44,821 bases of DNA from Desulfobacula sp. Its GTDB lineage: Bacteria; Desulfobacterota; Desulfobacteria; Desulfobacterales; Desulfobacteraceae. Of this stretch, positions 25,250 to 36,707 are shown one piece after another. The notes under the pieces are model-generated. The model saw only the letters and a program-made list of their open reading frames with translations, was not told the origin of the DNA and ran no database searches. The DNA is taken from positions 1-44,821 of the forward strand of contig JANQML010000266.1 of NCBI GenBank assembly GCA_028280105.1. Direction: 5' to 3'. How positions within the stretch are numbered: position 1 is the first letter of the stretch; each line of letters begins with the position of its first letter. The position numbers were made by a program, and so were the translations under genes.

Positions 25250-26005
25250 TTACGAAAAAACCAGCTTGAGGGCAACCAGATAGAGAAAGATACCCAGATA
25301 CTGGCGAAACCGCTGTTCGGAAAGTGTTTGAAAAATCCGGTTTCCGGCAGCGATCCCCCCGATTAAGAACGGTATCAGCAGCAGGCTTTGAAAAAAAACC
25401 GGTTGAGAAAGCAGGCCGTTCACGGCAAAGGTCACCACCTGGATAAAGGCGGAAGGGATAAATAAAAGAACAATCAGATGGCGCAACACGGATTTTGACA
25501 GATAGCGGCCGTAATGAAAGAGCAGGACAGGCAGACTGATGCCGATCATTCCCGTGAGAAGCCCGCATAAAAATCCCATGAACAGATCCATTCCCGAAGG
25601 GTATAACGGCACCGATTCCAGCAACCGGTCCGGCATCATCCGGTTCAGGTTGAATGAGAACATGGTTCCCACGATGATCAGCATCAGCCCCATGATCAGT
25701 TCAATGACCCGGACCGGTGTAAATTTGAGCAGGACCGCGCCGATGACAGTGCCAACAATCAGGCTGGAACAGATCAGACCAAAGTATAGGGTCTTAAATG
25801 ATACCGGTCCGGATTTCACCATTCTGAGACCGGCGTACAAACTCAACAGAGCGGTCAGAACAACGGCCTGTTTCACACCGACAATCAACGAAAGAAAGGA
25901 GACTATGATCGTGCCGAGTCCGGTGCCGGTGATCCCCTTTAAAAAAGCCGCAGAAAAAGTGATACCGGCAATACCGGCGATCTGCCATGAGATATCCGGC
26001 ATCAT
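25250..26005 (-). CDS. TSUP (TauE/SafE) family membrane permease
   Basis: The 251-residue protein has about eight hydrophobic helices and the TSUP core pattern GITGTGLGTIIVSFLSLIVG near its N-terminus (repeated as MGFLCGLLTGMIGISLPVL). TSUP proteins export or import sulfonates, sulfite or other sulfur anions. In a sulfate reducer this is plausible but the substrate is not known. The gene begins 44 nt after the protease stop (on the same strand) and could be co-transcribed from it. Confidence 0.85.
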   Translation of the reverse strand: MMPDISWQIAGIAGITFSAAFLKGITGTGLGTIIVSFLSLIVGVKQAVVLTALLSLYAGLRMVKSGPVSFKTLYFGLICSSLIVGTVIGAVLLKFTPVRVIELIMGLMLIIVGTMFSFNLNRMMPDRLLESVPLYPSGMDLFMGFLCGLLTGMIGISLPVLLFHYGRYLSKSVLRHLIVLLFIPSAFIQVVTFAVNGLLSQPVFFQSLLLIPFLIGGIAAGNRIFQTLSEQRFRQYLGIFLYLVALKLVFS

Positions 26006-26049
26006 AATGAAATCGGGTATACGGATGTCACGGTTGATACCCCCGTCCG

Positions 26050-26853
26050 TTATTGCCGGGACGTACGGATCTTTTTTTCAAGCGCTTTGACAAACCGGAC
26101 AGGAATGGCATAGGTAATACCCGTGGGGTTGGTAATGGCATGCTCTTTTTTCCCTTGTACAAAGACCTTGTTGATCACACCGACGACGTCTCCGGTTACA
26201 ATCCGGTACACCGGACTGCCGCTGTTACCCGGATAGGCCGTCGCATCAATCTGGAGGATGTCATACGGATCATTCAGATGCCGGATCAGGCTGCCGTCGA
26301 TGATCCGCGCGCTGGGGCTGGGCCGGACCAGCGGGGCAATACTTGAAATAATACCGGTATGTGTGGTGGGGTTCAATCCCAGGACCAGTCCCAGGGGATA
26401 GCCGGTAAATGCGATTTTAAATCCTTCTTTTGCCTGATCGTCATCGGCCAGCCTCAGTGCCGGCAGGGCTTGGTCATCATGCTCTAAAATGGCCAGGTCA
26501 TGGAATGAATTCTCCGCAACAATCCGTGCCTTTATCCCTTTGGGTCCGAATTGTTTGTGAAAAATGCGAAGATAGGCTTGCCGTTTCTTTTCAATCACGG
26601 GATGAATCACATGGTAATTGGTTACGATTCGTCTTCCCGAACCGATCACGAATCCCGTCCCCATATACTTGTTTTTAGGCACATCATTGAAATAATGGGT
26701 GCCCACGGCAACAATGGAGCGTTTTGTTTTTTCGATTAATCCGGCAAGATGATCATCCCTGGAAAAAAAATCCTGTTCCGCCCAAACCGGGGAGCAGAAC
26801 AGGAAGATAAGACAGATCCCTAAAACCCGTTTTTTTATTTGGCCGACGATCAT
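26050..26853 (-). CDS. Trypsin-like serine protease, exported
   Basis: The 267-residue protein has a signal peptide ending near PVWA and a chymotrypsin-fold protease domain. The triad is His81 (TNYHVI), Asp119 (HDLAIL) and Ser211 (PGNSGSPVY), as in HtrA/DegP. There is no PDZ domain, and the length is that of the protease domain alone. It begins one base after the pyrG stop codon, so it is likely expressed with pyrG, although a functional link is unclear. A role in periplasmic protein quality control is inferred. Confidence 0.9.
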   Translation of the reverse strand: MIVGQIKKRVLGICLIFLFCSPVWAEQDFFSRDDHLAGLIEKTKRSIVAVGTHYFNDVPKNKYMGTGFVIGSGRRIVTNYHVIHPVIEKKRQAYLRIFHKQFGPKGIKARIVAENSFHDLAILEHDDQALPALRLADDDQAKEGFKIAFTGYPLGLVLGLNPTTHTGIISSIAPLVRPSPSARIIDGSLIRHLNDPYDILQIDATAYPGNSGSPVYRIVTGDVVGVINKVFVQGKKEHAITNPTGITYAIPVRFVKALEKKIRTSRQ

Positions 26854-28509
<1,656 letters not shown>

Positions 28510-28577
28510 TTAATTGTTCATAAGGTTGTTTAAATTCTTACCTGTCGTTGTTCAGCACATCCCCTTGGTCGGTTTCA

Positions 28578-29366
28578 TCATCCTGAAACAGGGGGCACCG
28601 GCCGGGCCGGATAGCGTCTTTCAATCCGACGCACATCAAACAAAGAAGGGGAAAATTGTAATTTCAATTCAATTTTATTGACATCCATTATGGAAACCGG
28701 TTGATTGTCCGAAAAGATGCTGACCTGCATGGGATACAAGGTTCTGGACACTTTTTGCCAATCGGAATAGAGCGATTCCACCACCCGGTCATTTTTTTTT
28801 ATTACATACCTCACCGGCAAAAAGGTCTCTTTATCGATCCACAAACCGGCAAACGGCTCATTTTTTTCCTTTGGCCTGCCAATCACATAACAGATCATAT
28901 CCTGATACCGTTGAATGGTAACAGTATCCACATCCACACCGTTCAATGCCAGCCGGGCTTGAAGCCCGTCGATATTCCGGTACAAAAGAATATCGGTGTA
29001 CAGATCGGCTTCGGCTCTCTCTCTTGATACGGTTTCGTCATTGATCACGGTTATAAAATCGGAACCCGACGTCACCGACAGGCCGGAAAAAGGCCCGGAA
29101 ATTATCTCTTTTCTGAGTTGATCGGGATATCGATAAATCAGTCTTTCCCGGACAGTACCCATCTCCTCCGGTTCTGTTTCCTCTCGGCCTGATGAATCGG
29201 GTTGGTGAATCGTTTTTGTCTGATGCACCTCCAAGCCGACCGGTTCTTTAATTTTCTGGACGACAAGATGAATCAGATGGGGCGTTTGGGGTACAAACGC
29301 CCGCCCTGTAATTGGTTGCAGGATTAAAAAAGAGATTAAAACGGATAAAAGAAGGTTTCTTTTCAT
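28578..29366 (-). CDS. LolA-like exported protein
   Basis: The 262-residue protein has an N-terminal signal peptide (about 1-23). A beta-rich region follows, fitting an outer-membrane lipoprotein-sorting (LolA/LolB-like) fold: RYPDQLRKEI, FLPVRYVIK and the C-terminal KIELKLQFSPSLFDV. There is no enzyme motif. It starts 3 nt after eno, so it is in the eno-pyrG transcript. LolA-fold similarity is weak by eye, and a different lipid- or hydrophobe-binding role is possible. Confidence 0.6.
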   Translation of the reverse strand: MKRNLLLSVLISFLILQPITGRAFVPQTPHLIHLVVQKIKEPVGLEVHQTKTIHQPDSSGREETEPEEMGTVRERLIYRYPDQLRKEIISGPFSGLSVTSGSDFITVINDETVSRERAEADLYTDILLYRNIDGLQARLALNGVDVDTVTIQRYQDMICYVIGRPKEKNEPFAGLWIDKETFLPVRYVIKKNDRVVESLYSDWQKVSRTLYPMQVSIFSDNQPVSIMDVNKIELKLQFSPSLFDVRRIERRYPARPVPPVSG

Positions 29367-29369
29367 GGG

Positions 29370-30677
<1,308 letters not shown>

Positions 30678-30702
30678 TTAAAATGGATTTTTTTAAATCA
30701 CA

Positions 30703-30731
30703 TTAATAACAGTATCCATGCTGACATTCAA
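30703..30731 (-). promoter_or_regulatory. Probable promoter of the eno operon
   Basis: On the minus strand TTGAAT and TATTAA are 17 nt apart, ending about 60 nt before the eno ATG. An AT-rich inverted repeat (30675-30682 with 30692-30699) falls in the leader. Seen by eye. Confidence 0.5.
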
Positions 30732-30867
30732 GGGGTATTCCAAAATTATTTAGACCGGTTTTACAATGGTTTTCACGCGAAAATATAAGAAAAGAATACG
30801 GATACGGGAAGACCTTCTCCATCTGCATTTTATATCATTGACACTTAAAAACCTAAAAATTTCAACC

Positions 30868-31068
30868 CTATTTTACTTTCAAGCGGATATTGTGCGCTTT
30901 TAATGTGGAATCGACCGCATCACTTAACTCGGTGAGGGACATGTTCGAGGTAAATTTGTCGCCTTCGGAACATATCTCGACACCGTTCACACTTTTTTTA
31001 GTCAATTTTAACAGCACACCCATGCCAAATGTTTTTTCCGCTTCAAAAGGTTTGTCTGACTTGCTCAT
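30868..31068 (-). CDS. Small protein of unknown function (66 aa)
   Basis: I do not recognise this 66-residue protein. It is hydrophilic, predicted mixed alpha/beta, with a single Cys near 33 and no membrane segment. A good ribosome-binding site (AGGGAG) lies 5 nt before the ATG, and the frame is unlike the noisy ORFs on either side. It stands alone between eno and the long gap before adk. Confidence 0.6.
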   Translation of the reverse strand: MSKSDKPFEAEKTFGMGVLLKLTKKSVNGVEICSEGDKFTSNMSLTELSDAVDSTLKAHNIRLKVK

Positions 31069-31557
31069 ACTTACTCCCTATTTCATCCCGATGGGATTTC
31101 TTTGTTTAGCGTCGGACCTTAATATATCTATCGTCCACTTCGAATATTTATTAAGCAATTATTATGCCATTTCAAAAAAATCGCTCCATCCCCCTAACAT
31201 ACGGGATGCCGTGATGAATAACGGTTCGGCAAAAATCACAAAAATGAAATTAACAACCATATCATTACATTTTTGTATGTTTAAAGTCCGTGCTACACAA
31301 AAACGAAATTGTAATAAAATAAGCTGTTCAGCGGCCAGGCCAACCCTTTTCCTTTTTATAAACTTTTTTATTCCCAAAAAAACGGCAGATGAAAAATCCG
31401 GTTTCGTATTGTCCATCATACCCCGGAATACTCTACACCTCTGTTAAGTGAATTATGTTAAGCCCTGACCGGTTCTTTCAACGTCAAAAAAATTCGTACG
31501 GATGAAGAAAAAAATACCCGAACCTGCCCCTTTTCTGGAAATTTATCATAAACAGGA

Positions 31558-31586
31558 ATATTTTTTCTTATTTTAAGAAAAAATAT
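31558..31586. other. Perfect A/T-rich inverted repeat
   Basis: A 13-bp perfect stem (31558-31570 with 31574-31586) and 3-nt loop in the intergenic region upstream of adk. It has no T-run of terminator type on either strand beyond the stem itself. An operator, attenuator or terminator is possible; undetermined. Confidence 0.6.
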
Positions 31587-31867
31587 CACCAGGCCCCACA
31601 ACCTTTAAACCGCATACCTTCTGTTCTATTTGATCAAAAGCGGTGATTCGGCCCGGTTTCCTTTAGATGAAGAATCATAACAGCCGGTCTTTGGTTTTTA
31701 TCGTCCTTACCTGCCGCTGATTTCACCTTTATACCGGGGGAGGGGATTTTTATTGGCGGTCACTGCCTCCCAAATCAGGATGAAACCGATTTAAAATCAA
31801 ACAGGAACCAATTGTTTTTCTTCTCAAATTCCGGATTTTCTGACCGGTTCCCGCTATCTTGATCTTC

Positions 31868-31896
31868 TTGACAAATAAAATCGACTTCTATATTTA
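31868..31896 (+). promoter_or_regulatory. Probable adk promoter
   Basis: TTGACA and TATTTA are 17 nt apart, giving a leader of about 50 nt before the adk ATG. The -35 box is perfect and the -10 is moderate. Confidence 0.55.
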
Positions 31897-31951
31897 TGAA
31901 CAGCTTTACCGGAATATATACACATATATCTACTGCATAAAGGAGCTTTAA

Positions 31952-32626
31952 ATGAACATTTTATTTTTCGGACCGAACGGAAGCGGCAAAGGCACCCAGG
32001 GCGCCATTTTAAAAGACAAATACGAGATTGCACATATCGAATCCGGTGCGATTTTCCGTGAAAACATCAAAGGCGGAACCGAACTCGGCAAACAGGCCAA
32101 AGCCTATATTGACAAAGGAGATCTGGTCCCTGATGAAATTACCATCCCCATGGTTCTCGACAGAATCAAACAGGATGACTGCAAAGGCGGATGGCTGCTT
32201 GACGGATTTCCCAGAAATAAAGTTCAGAGCGAAAAACTCCATGCCTCTTTGGAAGACGCCGGAATCAAGCTCAGCTATGTGATTGAAATGATCCTTGATC
32301 GCCAGATCGCCAAAAACAGGATCATGGGCCGCCGCCTGTGTGAAACAGACAACAACCACCCCAACAATATATATATAGACGCCATCAAGCCAAACGGAGA
32401 CAGATGCCGGGTTTGCGGCGGCAAATTGACCACACGGGCCGATGACCAGGATGAGGCGGCCATTGATAAACGTCACTCCATCTACTATGACACCGATACG
32501 GGAACACTGGCATCTGCCTACTATTTCAAAGATGTCGCAGAAAAAGATACTTCGATAAAGTACATTACGCTGGCAGGAGAAAAGGCACTCCCCGAAGTAA
32601 CGGATGAATTGATCTCCAAACTCTAA
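31952..32626 (+). CDS. adk: Adenylate kinase with metal-binding LID
   Basis: The 224-residue enzyme equilibrates ATP, ADP and AMP. The P-loop is GPNGSGKGT (7-15). AMP-binding residues sit around LLDGFPRN (82-89). The LID contains Cys130-x5-His136-x15-Cys152-x2-Cys155, exactly the spacing of the metal site described for Desulfovibrio gigas adenylate kinase, which takes zinc, cobalt or iron. Common Gram-negative enzymes lack these ligands. An AAAGGAG site precedes the ATG. It stands alone between the long gap and a strong hairpin. Confidence 0.95.
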   Translation: MNILFFGPNGSGKGTQGAILKDKYEIAHIESGAIFRENIKGGTELGKQAKAYIDKGDLVPDEITIPMVLDRIKQDDCKGGWLLDGFPRNKVQSEKLHASLEDAGIKLSYVIEMILDRQIAKNRIMGRRLCETDNNHPNNIYIDAIKPNGDRCRVCGGKLTTRADDQDEAAIDKRHSIYYDTDTGTLASAYYFKDVAEKDTSIKYITLAGEKALPEVTDELISKL

Positions 32627-32668
32627 TTATTTTTTTTAGATTTCAGATCAACGATAACCGGATCCAAA

Positions 32669-32706
32669 CCGCCTTTTTATCCGGATTTAAGCGGATAAAA
32701 AGGCGG
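32669..32706 (+). terminator. Strong hairpin after adk
   Basis: A perfect 15-bp stem (32669-32683 with 32692-32706) with an 8-nt loop lies about 43 nt past the adk stop. It lacks a downstream T-run but contains A/T tracts in the stem. It probably ends or protects the adk transcript. Confidence 0.65.
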
Positions 32707-32772
32707 CCCTAAATCCACCATCAAATTTTCGTATATAGGGCTTGAGTCATGGGTTTCGTACCACCCCTGGCC

Positions 32773-32802
32773 ATCAGCAAGGTGCCGTATGGTGGATCAG
32801 GG
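32773..32802 (+). repeat. Dispersed repeat, internally deleted copy
   Basis: The first 15 bases equal the start of the repeat at the window's left edge, and the last 15 match the inner end of the repeats at both edges. The roughly 90 bases between these ends in the long copy are missing, joined at a shared CCG. It lies about 100 nt upstream of rpsU. Confidence 0.7.
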
Positions 32803-32901
32803 GCGTTATTTTCTTCTTGCTTTCGCCCGGCATCTTTGATATAAAGGTCGGTTATAAATATCTGCGAATATTTAAATACACTATGAAAGGGGCGATGTTT
32901 T

Positions 32902-33111
32902 TTGAAAGATATTACAGTTACAGTTATTGATAATGATGTTGAAAGAGCGTTACGGATTTTAAAGAAGAAAATCCAGAACGACGGCCTCTTCAAACGTCTT
33001 AAAGTGAAAAAACACTTTGAGAAACCGTGTCAATACAGACGACGTAAAATGAGAGAGGCAATGAGAAGACAAAGAATTGCAGCCTCAAGATCACGCAGAA
33101 GAAACGGTTAA
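32902..33111 (+). CDS. rpsU: 30S ribosomal protein S21
   Basis: The 69-residue basic protein matches S21: VERALRILKKKIQNDGLFKRLK, followed by a C-terminal Arg-rich tail (YRRRKMREAMRRQR). It is in the 30S subunit and helps initiation. The only available start is TTG at 32902, because a TGA lies in frame 18 nt upstream. An AAGGGG site about 9 nt before supports it. A rho-independent terminator follows at 33128-33170. Confidence 0.93.
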   Translation: MKDITVTVIDNDVERALRILKKKIQNDGLFKRLKVKKHFEKPCQYRRRKMREAMRRQRIAASRSRRRNG

Positions 33112-33127
33112 ATCAATCGACGAAACC

Positions 33128-33170
33128 ACCGGCATAGATTGTTGAATGAACGATTTATGCCGGTTTTTTT
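33128..33170 (+). terminator. Rho-independent terminator after rpsU
   Basis: A 9-bp stem (33128-33136 with 33156-33164), extended by a partly wobble-paired inner stem, is followed by a run of seven T. It ends rpsU about 16 nt past the stop and before folC. Confidence 0.85.
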
Positions 33171-33196
33171 ATTGACCGGTTTTTTATTGAAATGAC

Positions 33197-34519
33197 ATGA
33201 GATCAAACGCCTACCAGGAATGCCTGGATAAAATATACAAGCTGGGCCGGTTCGGCATCAAACTGGAGCTTGATACCATATTAAATATATTGCGGTTTTT
33301 AAATCATCCGCAAAAAAATTACCAGGTGGTCCATGTGGCCGGAACAAACGGTAAAGGATCGACCGCTACCTATATTGCCGCTATTCTCCGCCAGGCCGGT
33401 TTTAAAACCGGACTTTATACCTCTCCCCATCTGATCCGGTTTAACGAACGGATTATGGTCAACGAAGATCCCATTTCAGACGAAGATGTGGTAAAAGCGT
33501 ATGAAGCGGTGAATGCCGTGGATATCGGGAAACGGAAAGCCACTTTTTTTGAAATTGCAACCGCCATGGGGTTTTACCATTTCTCACAAAAAGACGTTGA
33601 CTGGGCCGTCATTGAGACCGGCATGGGCGGACGGTTTGATGCAACGAACATCGTTCTTCCGAAGATCAGTGTTATCACCAACCTCTCTATTGAACATACC
33701 GAGTACCTGGGCAGTACCATCCAGGCCCTGGCAAGGGAAAAAGGCGGGATTATAAAGGAAAACACCCCGCTGGTCACCGCGGTTTCCCAGCCTTCCGGCA
33801 TTGCGGTTCTCAAAAAACTGGCCAAAGAAAAATCAGCACCGGTCTATGAGTTTAAAAAGGATTTTTCGATTAAAAAGGACCCCCGGAAACCCACCTATAC
33901 TTACAAGGGAATCGGGCAGACCTTTAAATCGCTGACAAAACCGCTTCCCGGCGACCACCAAAGGGAAAATTTAAGTCTGGCCCTGGCTGCCTGTGAAATT
34001 ATTTTCAAACAGTTAAACCCATCAGACAGACGGCACCGCCTGTCAATGGATATCGTGACAAAAGGGCTTGAGTCCGCCCGCTGGCCGGGACGACTGGAAC
34101 ATATCCGGAAAAACCCCCTGGTCATTTTGGACGGTGCCCATAACCTGCATGCGTCCCAGGTATTAAAAAAACATCTCTCTGCCACTCTGGACGGCAAAAA
34201 ACTGACTCTGGTGGTCGGAATTCTGGATGACAAACCCCATGAAAAGATGCTGGAAAATCTGGTGGCCTGTGCAGACCGGGTGATCATTACAAAGGCACGG
34301 ATTGACAGAAGCCTGCCCCCTGAAACCTTACAAAAAACCATTCAGAAGCTTAGCAACGTGCCGGTTTCCATTATCGAAAATGTCGGGGAGGCCGTCACCC
34401 ATGCCGTTGAAACCACGGATAAAAAAGATGCCGTCTGCATCGCCGGTTCTTTGTATGTGGCGGGTGAAGCCAAAGAAAAATTTGACAATGATCTTGAACA
34501 AAACGTCAACTTGAAGTAG
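33197..34519 (+). CDS. folC: Dihydrofolate synthase / folylpolyglutamate synthase
   Basis: The 440-residue Mur-ligase-like enzyme adds glutamate to dihydropteroate and folates. The P-loop is GTNGKGST near residue 50. The second domain shows LDGAHNLHAS near 315 and VVGILDDKPHEKM after it. The ATG at 33197 gives a normal N-terminus (YQECLDKIYKLGRFGIKLEL) but has only a weak ribosome-binding site. A tRNA-Arg gene begins 12 nt after the stop. Confidence 0.93.
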   Translation: MRSNAYQECLDKIYKLGRFGIKLELDTILNILRFLNHPQKNYQVVHVAGTNGKGSTATYIAAILRQAGFKTGLYTSPHLIRFNERIMVNEDPISDEDVVKAYEAVNAVDIGKRKATFFEIATAMGFYHFSQKDVDWAVIETGMGGRFDATNIVLPKISVITNLSIEHTEYLGSTIQALAREKGGIIKENTPLVTAVSQPSGIAVLKKLAKEKSAPVYEFKKDFSIKKDPRKPTYTYKGIGQTFKSLTKPLPGDHQRENLSLALAACEIIFKQLNPSDRRHRLSMDIVTKGLESARWPGRLEHIRKNPLVILDGAHNLHASQVLKKHLSATLDGKKLTLVVGILDDKPHEKMLENLVACADRVIITKARIDRSLPPETLQKTIQKLSNVPVSIIENVGEAVTHAVETTDKKDAVCIAGSLYVAGEAKEKFDNDLEQNVNLK

Positions 34520-34531
34520 ATTACAACCTGT

Positions 34532-34607
34532 GCGCCCGTAGCCGAGTGGATAAGGCGTCAGCCTCCGAAGCTGAAGATCGCTGGTTCGATTCCAGCCGGG
34601 CGCGCCA
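34532..34607 (+). tRNA. tRNA-Arg (anticodon CCG)
   Basis: The 76-nt cloverleaf has a 7-bp acceptor stem (GCGCCCG with CGGGCGC), a D-arm, an anticodon stem TCAGC/GCTGA with loop CTCCGAA (anticodon CCG, reads CGG), and a T-arm with GGTTCGATTCC. The discriminator is G and CCA is encoded. It sits between folC (12 nt upstream) and the glycosyltransferase ATG (9 nt downstream), so it may be cut out of a mixed transcript. Confidence 0.97.
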
Positions 34608-34616
34608 CAACGTTTT

Positions 34617-35864
34617 ATGAGATCCCCTTTAAAGATAGGCCTGATATCATACCGAAGTAACCCGCATTGCGGTGGTCAGGGCGTTTATATCCGCCATCTG
34701 AGCCATGCACTTTCCGACCTGGGGCATCAGGTGGAAGTCATTGCCGGCCCCCCGGATCCGCAATTAAATAACGGGACCAGCCCTGCCGTCAGCCTGACCA
34801 TGCTCCAGACGCTGGATCTGTACAATCCGGCGGATCTGTTCCGCACCCCGCGGCTGGCAGAACTCAAAGACCCCATCAATCTGATCGAATGGCTGGATGT
34901 TTCTGCCATGGGATATCCGGAACCGTTTACCTTTGGTATGCGGGTTAAACGCCATATCAGGGAGACCCAAAAAAAATACGACATCATCCATGACAACCAG
35001 AGCCTCTCTTACGGCATCCTGTCCCTGTGCCGTTCCATGCCAGTTACGGCCACGATCCACCACCCCATGACGGTGGACAGGCGGCTGGCGGTTCAAAATG
35101 CCCCCGGTTTTCTGGGCAAACTCAAAGCCATTCGCTGGTATTCGTTTATCAGCATGCAGAAACGGGTTGCCAAACGCCTGCCCCACCTGATCACGGTCTC
35201 TGACTCCAGTAAGGCGGACATTGCAAAAGAATTTTCCATTCCACCCTCCCGGTTTACAACCATCCCCATCGGTATTGACACAAAAAGCTTTTATCCCGTG
35301 GACACAATTAAGGCCGATCCGAACCGGATCATCGTTACCAACAGTGCGGACACCCCTTTAAAAGGGCTGGCGTTTCTGTTAAAAGCCGTCAATGAAATCG
35401 TGAAGATCCGGCCGGTCAACCTCACGATCATCGGTGCACCCAAAAAAAACGGAACCGTTGAGCGCATGGTTAAAACCCTGAATCTCAAACCCCACGTCCG
35501 GTTCACCGGCCGGATTGACCACGACCGGTTTGTCAGGGAATACGCCGAAGCCGCCATTGCCGTTATCCCCTCATTGTACGAAGGATTCGGCCTGCCCGTG
35601 GGTGAAGCCATGGCCTGCAGAAAACCGGTGATCTCCACCACAGGCGGGGCCTTGCCCGAAGTGGCCGGGGATGCGGCCGTAATGGTTCCCCCTGCAGACG
35701 TAAACGCCCTAAAAAAAGCGATTATCGATCTATTGGAAAATCCGGGCTTAAGAGAGGATCTGGCGGAAAAGGGATTTCAGCGGATCATGTCCCGGTTCAC
35801 CTGGGAGAAGACAGCGATGAGAACCGTGGATGCCTATCGGGAGGCGATTCGTGATTACCATTGA
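34617..35864 (+). CDS. Glycosyltransferase family 4
   Basis: The 415-residue protein is a GT-B fold retaining glycosyltransferase. The N-terminal domain begins KIGLISYRSNPHCGGQGVYIRHLSHAL. The C-terminal donor domain has SLYEGFGLPVGEAMACRKPVIS, containing the GT4 E-x7-E motif. It probably adds sugars to LPS or another glycan. The ATG is 9 nt after the tRNA with no ribosome-binding site between them. The methyltransferase gene overlaps its end by 14 nt. Confidence 0.9.
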   Translation: MRSPLKIGLISYRSNPHCGGQGVYIRHLSHALSDLGHQVEVIAGPPDPQLNNGTSPAVSLTMLQTLDLYNPADLFRTPRLAELKDPINLIEWLDVSAMGYPEPFTFGMRVKRHIRETQKKYDIIHDNQSLSYGILSLCRSMPVTATIHHPMTVDRRLAVQNAPGFLGKLKAIRWYSFISMQKRVAKRLPHLITVSDSSKADIAKEFSIPPSRFTTIPIGIDTKSFYPVDTIKADPNRIIVTNSADTPLKGLAFLLKAVNEIVKIRPVNLTIIGAPKKNGTVERMVKTLNLKPHVRFTGRIDHDRFVREYAEAAIAVIPSLYEGFGLPVGEAMACRKPVISTTGGALPEVAGDAAVMVPPADVNALKKAIIDLLENPGLREDLAEKGFQRIMSRFTWEKTAMRTVDAYREAIRDYH

Positions 35865-36561
35865 TTTCAACCGGCTGAATCTCTCTCCCCTGGACCGGAT
35901 ACTGGATATCGGGTGTGGAGAAGGCCGTCATACCATCCGTGCCGGCCAGTATACAGAGACACGGTGTGTGGGTGCGGATTTCGGATTCGAGAACCTGATT
36001 GAAACCCAAAAAAAAATTGATTTCCACCGGGCACTCAATGATCTGAACTGCCGATCCATGGATCTGTCCTGCATGGATGTCACGGCATTGCCGTTTGGAG
36101 ACAACCGCCTTGACTGTGTGATCTGCTCCGAAGTGCTGGAACATATTCCCGATGATAATCAGGCCGTTTACGAGCTGATCCGGATTTTAAAACCGGGAAA
36201 AATTCTGGCTGTCAGTGTTCCCAGATTCCTGCCGGAAAAAATCTGCTGGCTCCTGTCTGACGAGTATGTTAACACCGATATGGGACATGTCAGAATCTAT
36301 AGAAAAAAAAATCTGATCCAACAGATTGAATCCTTCGGCGTGACCTTTATTTCCAGTCACTATGCCCACTCCGTTCACACGCCTTACTGGTGGCTCAAGT
36401 GCCTGGTCGGCCCCAACCGTACGGATTCATTCGGTGTCAATTTATACCATCAGGTACTGGTCTGGGATTTAATGAAACAACCCGGAATCACCCGGCTGAT
36501 TGACCGTCTGTTTAATCCCGTTCTCGGGAAAAGCCTGGTCTTATACTTTAAAAAGAAATAA
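35851..36561 (+). CDS. Class I SAM-dependent methyltransferase
   Basis: The 236-residue protein has the SAM-binding motif ILDIGCGEGRH near residue 20, followed by CVGADFG and LDCVICSEVLEHI, typical of class I (Methyltransf_11/UbiE-like) enzymes. The C-terminal third is unlike UbiE and ends with a basic tail. The GTG at 35851 has a GGGAGG site and is preferred to the 35830 start. It overlaps the glycosyltransferase gene by 14 nt, so the two likely act on the same glycan or lipid. The substrate is unknown. Confidence 0.85.
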   Translation: MITIDFNRLNLSPLDRILDIGCGEGRHTIRAGQYTETRCVGADFGFENLIETQKKIDFHRALNDLNCRSMDLSCMDVTALPFGDNRLDCVICSEVLEHIPDDNQAVYELIRILKPGKILAVSVPRFLPEKICWLLSDEYVNTDMGHVRIYRKKNLIQQIESFGVTFISSHYAHSVHTPYWWLKCLVGPNRTDSFGVNLYHQVLVWDLMKQPGITRLIDRLFNPVLGKSLVLYFKKK

Positions 36562-36707
36562 CAATGTTGCTGTAATCAGAATCAGACCTATCTTTTAACA
36601 GACCGCCCCTGATTCTGTTCAAGAAGCCGGAGGGAACAGATGCCGGCAGACAGTAACGGAGGCTTTGAACAGGCGGCCGGAAACATCATTATCTTAAAGG
36701 ATTGAGA

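Larger units (their letters stand above)
31069..31951. other. Long AT-rich intergenic region before adk
   Basis: About 880 bases without a credible gene; open frames at 30890-31447 (+) and 31162-31419 (-) lack ribosome-binding sites and recognisable sequence. It holds an AT-rich hairpin (31558-31586) and the likely adk promoter (31868-31896). A decayed gene or small RNA in the first half cannot be excluded. Confidence 0.45.

Noticed and set aside
31162-31419. 85-aa minus-strand frame in the gap before adk
   Set aside because: No ribosome-binding site, no recognisable domain, and biased hydrophobic composition typical of random AT-rich sequence.
30890-31447. 185-aa plus-strand frame overlapping the 66-aa gene
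   Set aside because: It lies partly antisense to a gene with a good ribosome-binding site, has no start signal, and its composition reads as translated non-coding AT-rich DNA.
32742-32930. 62-aa frame covering the short repeat and the rpsU start
   Set aside because: It overlaps rpsU in another frame and contains the dispersed repeat; no homology or start signal.
36577-36620. 9-bp inverted repeat after the methyltransferase
   Set aside because: The arms are widely spaced and there is no T-run; it is too weak to call a terminator.
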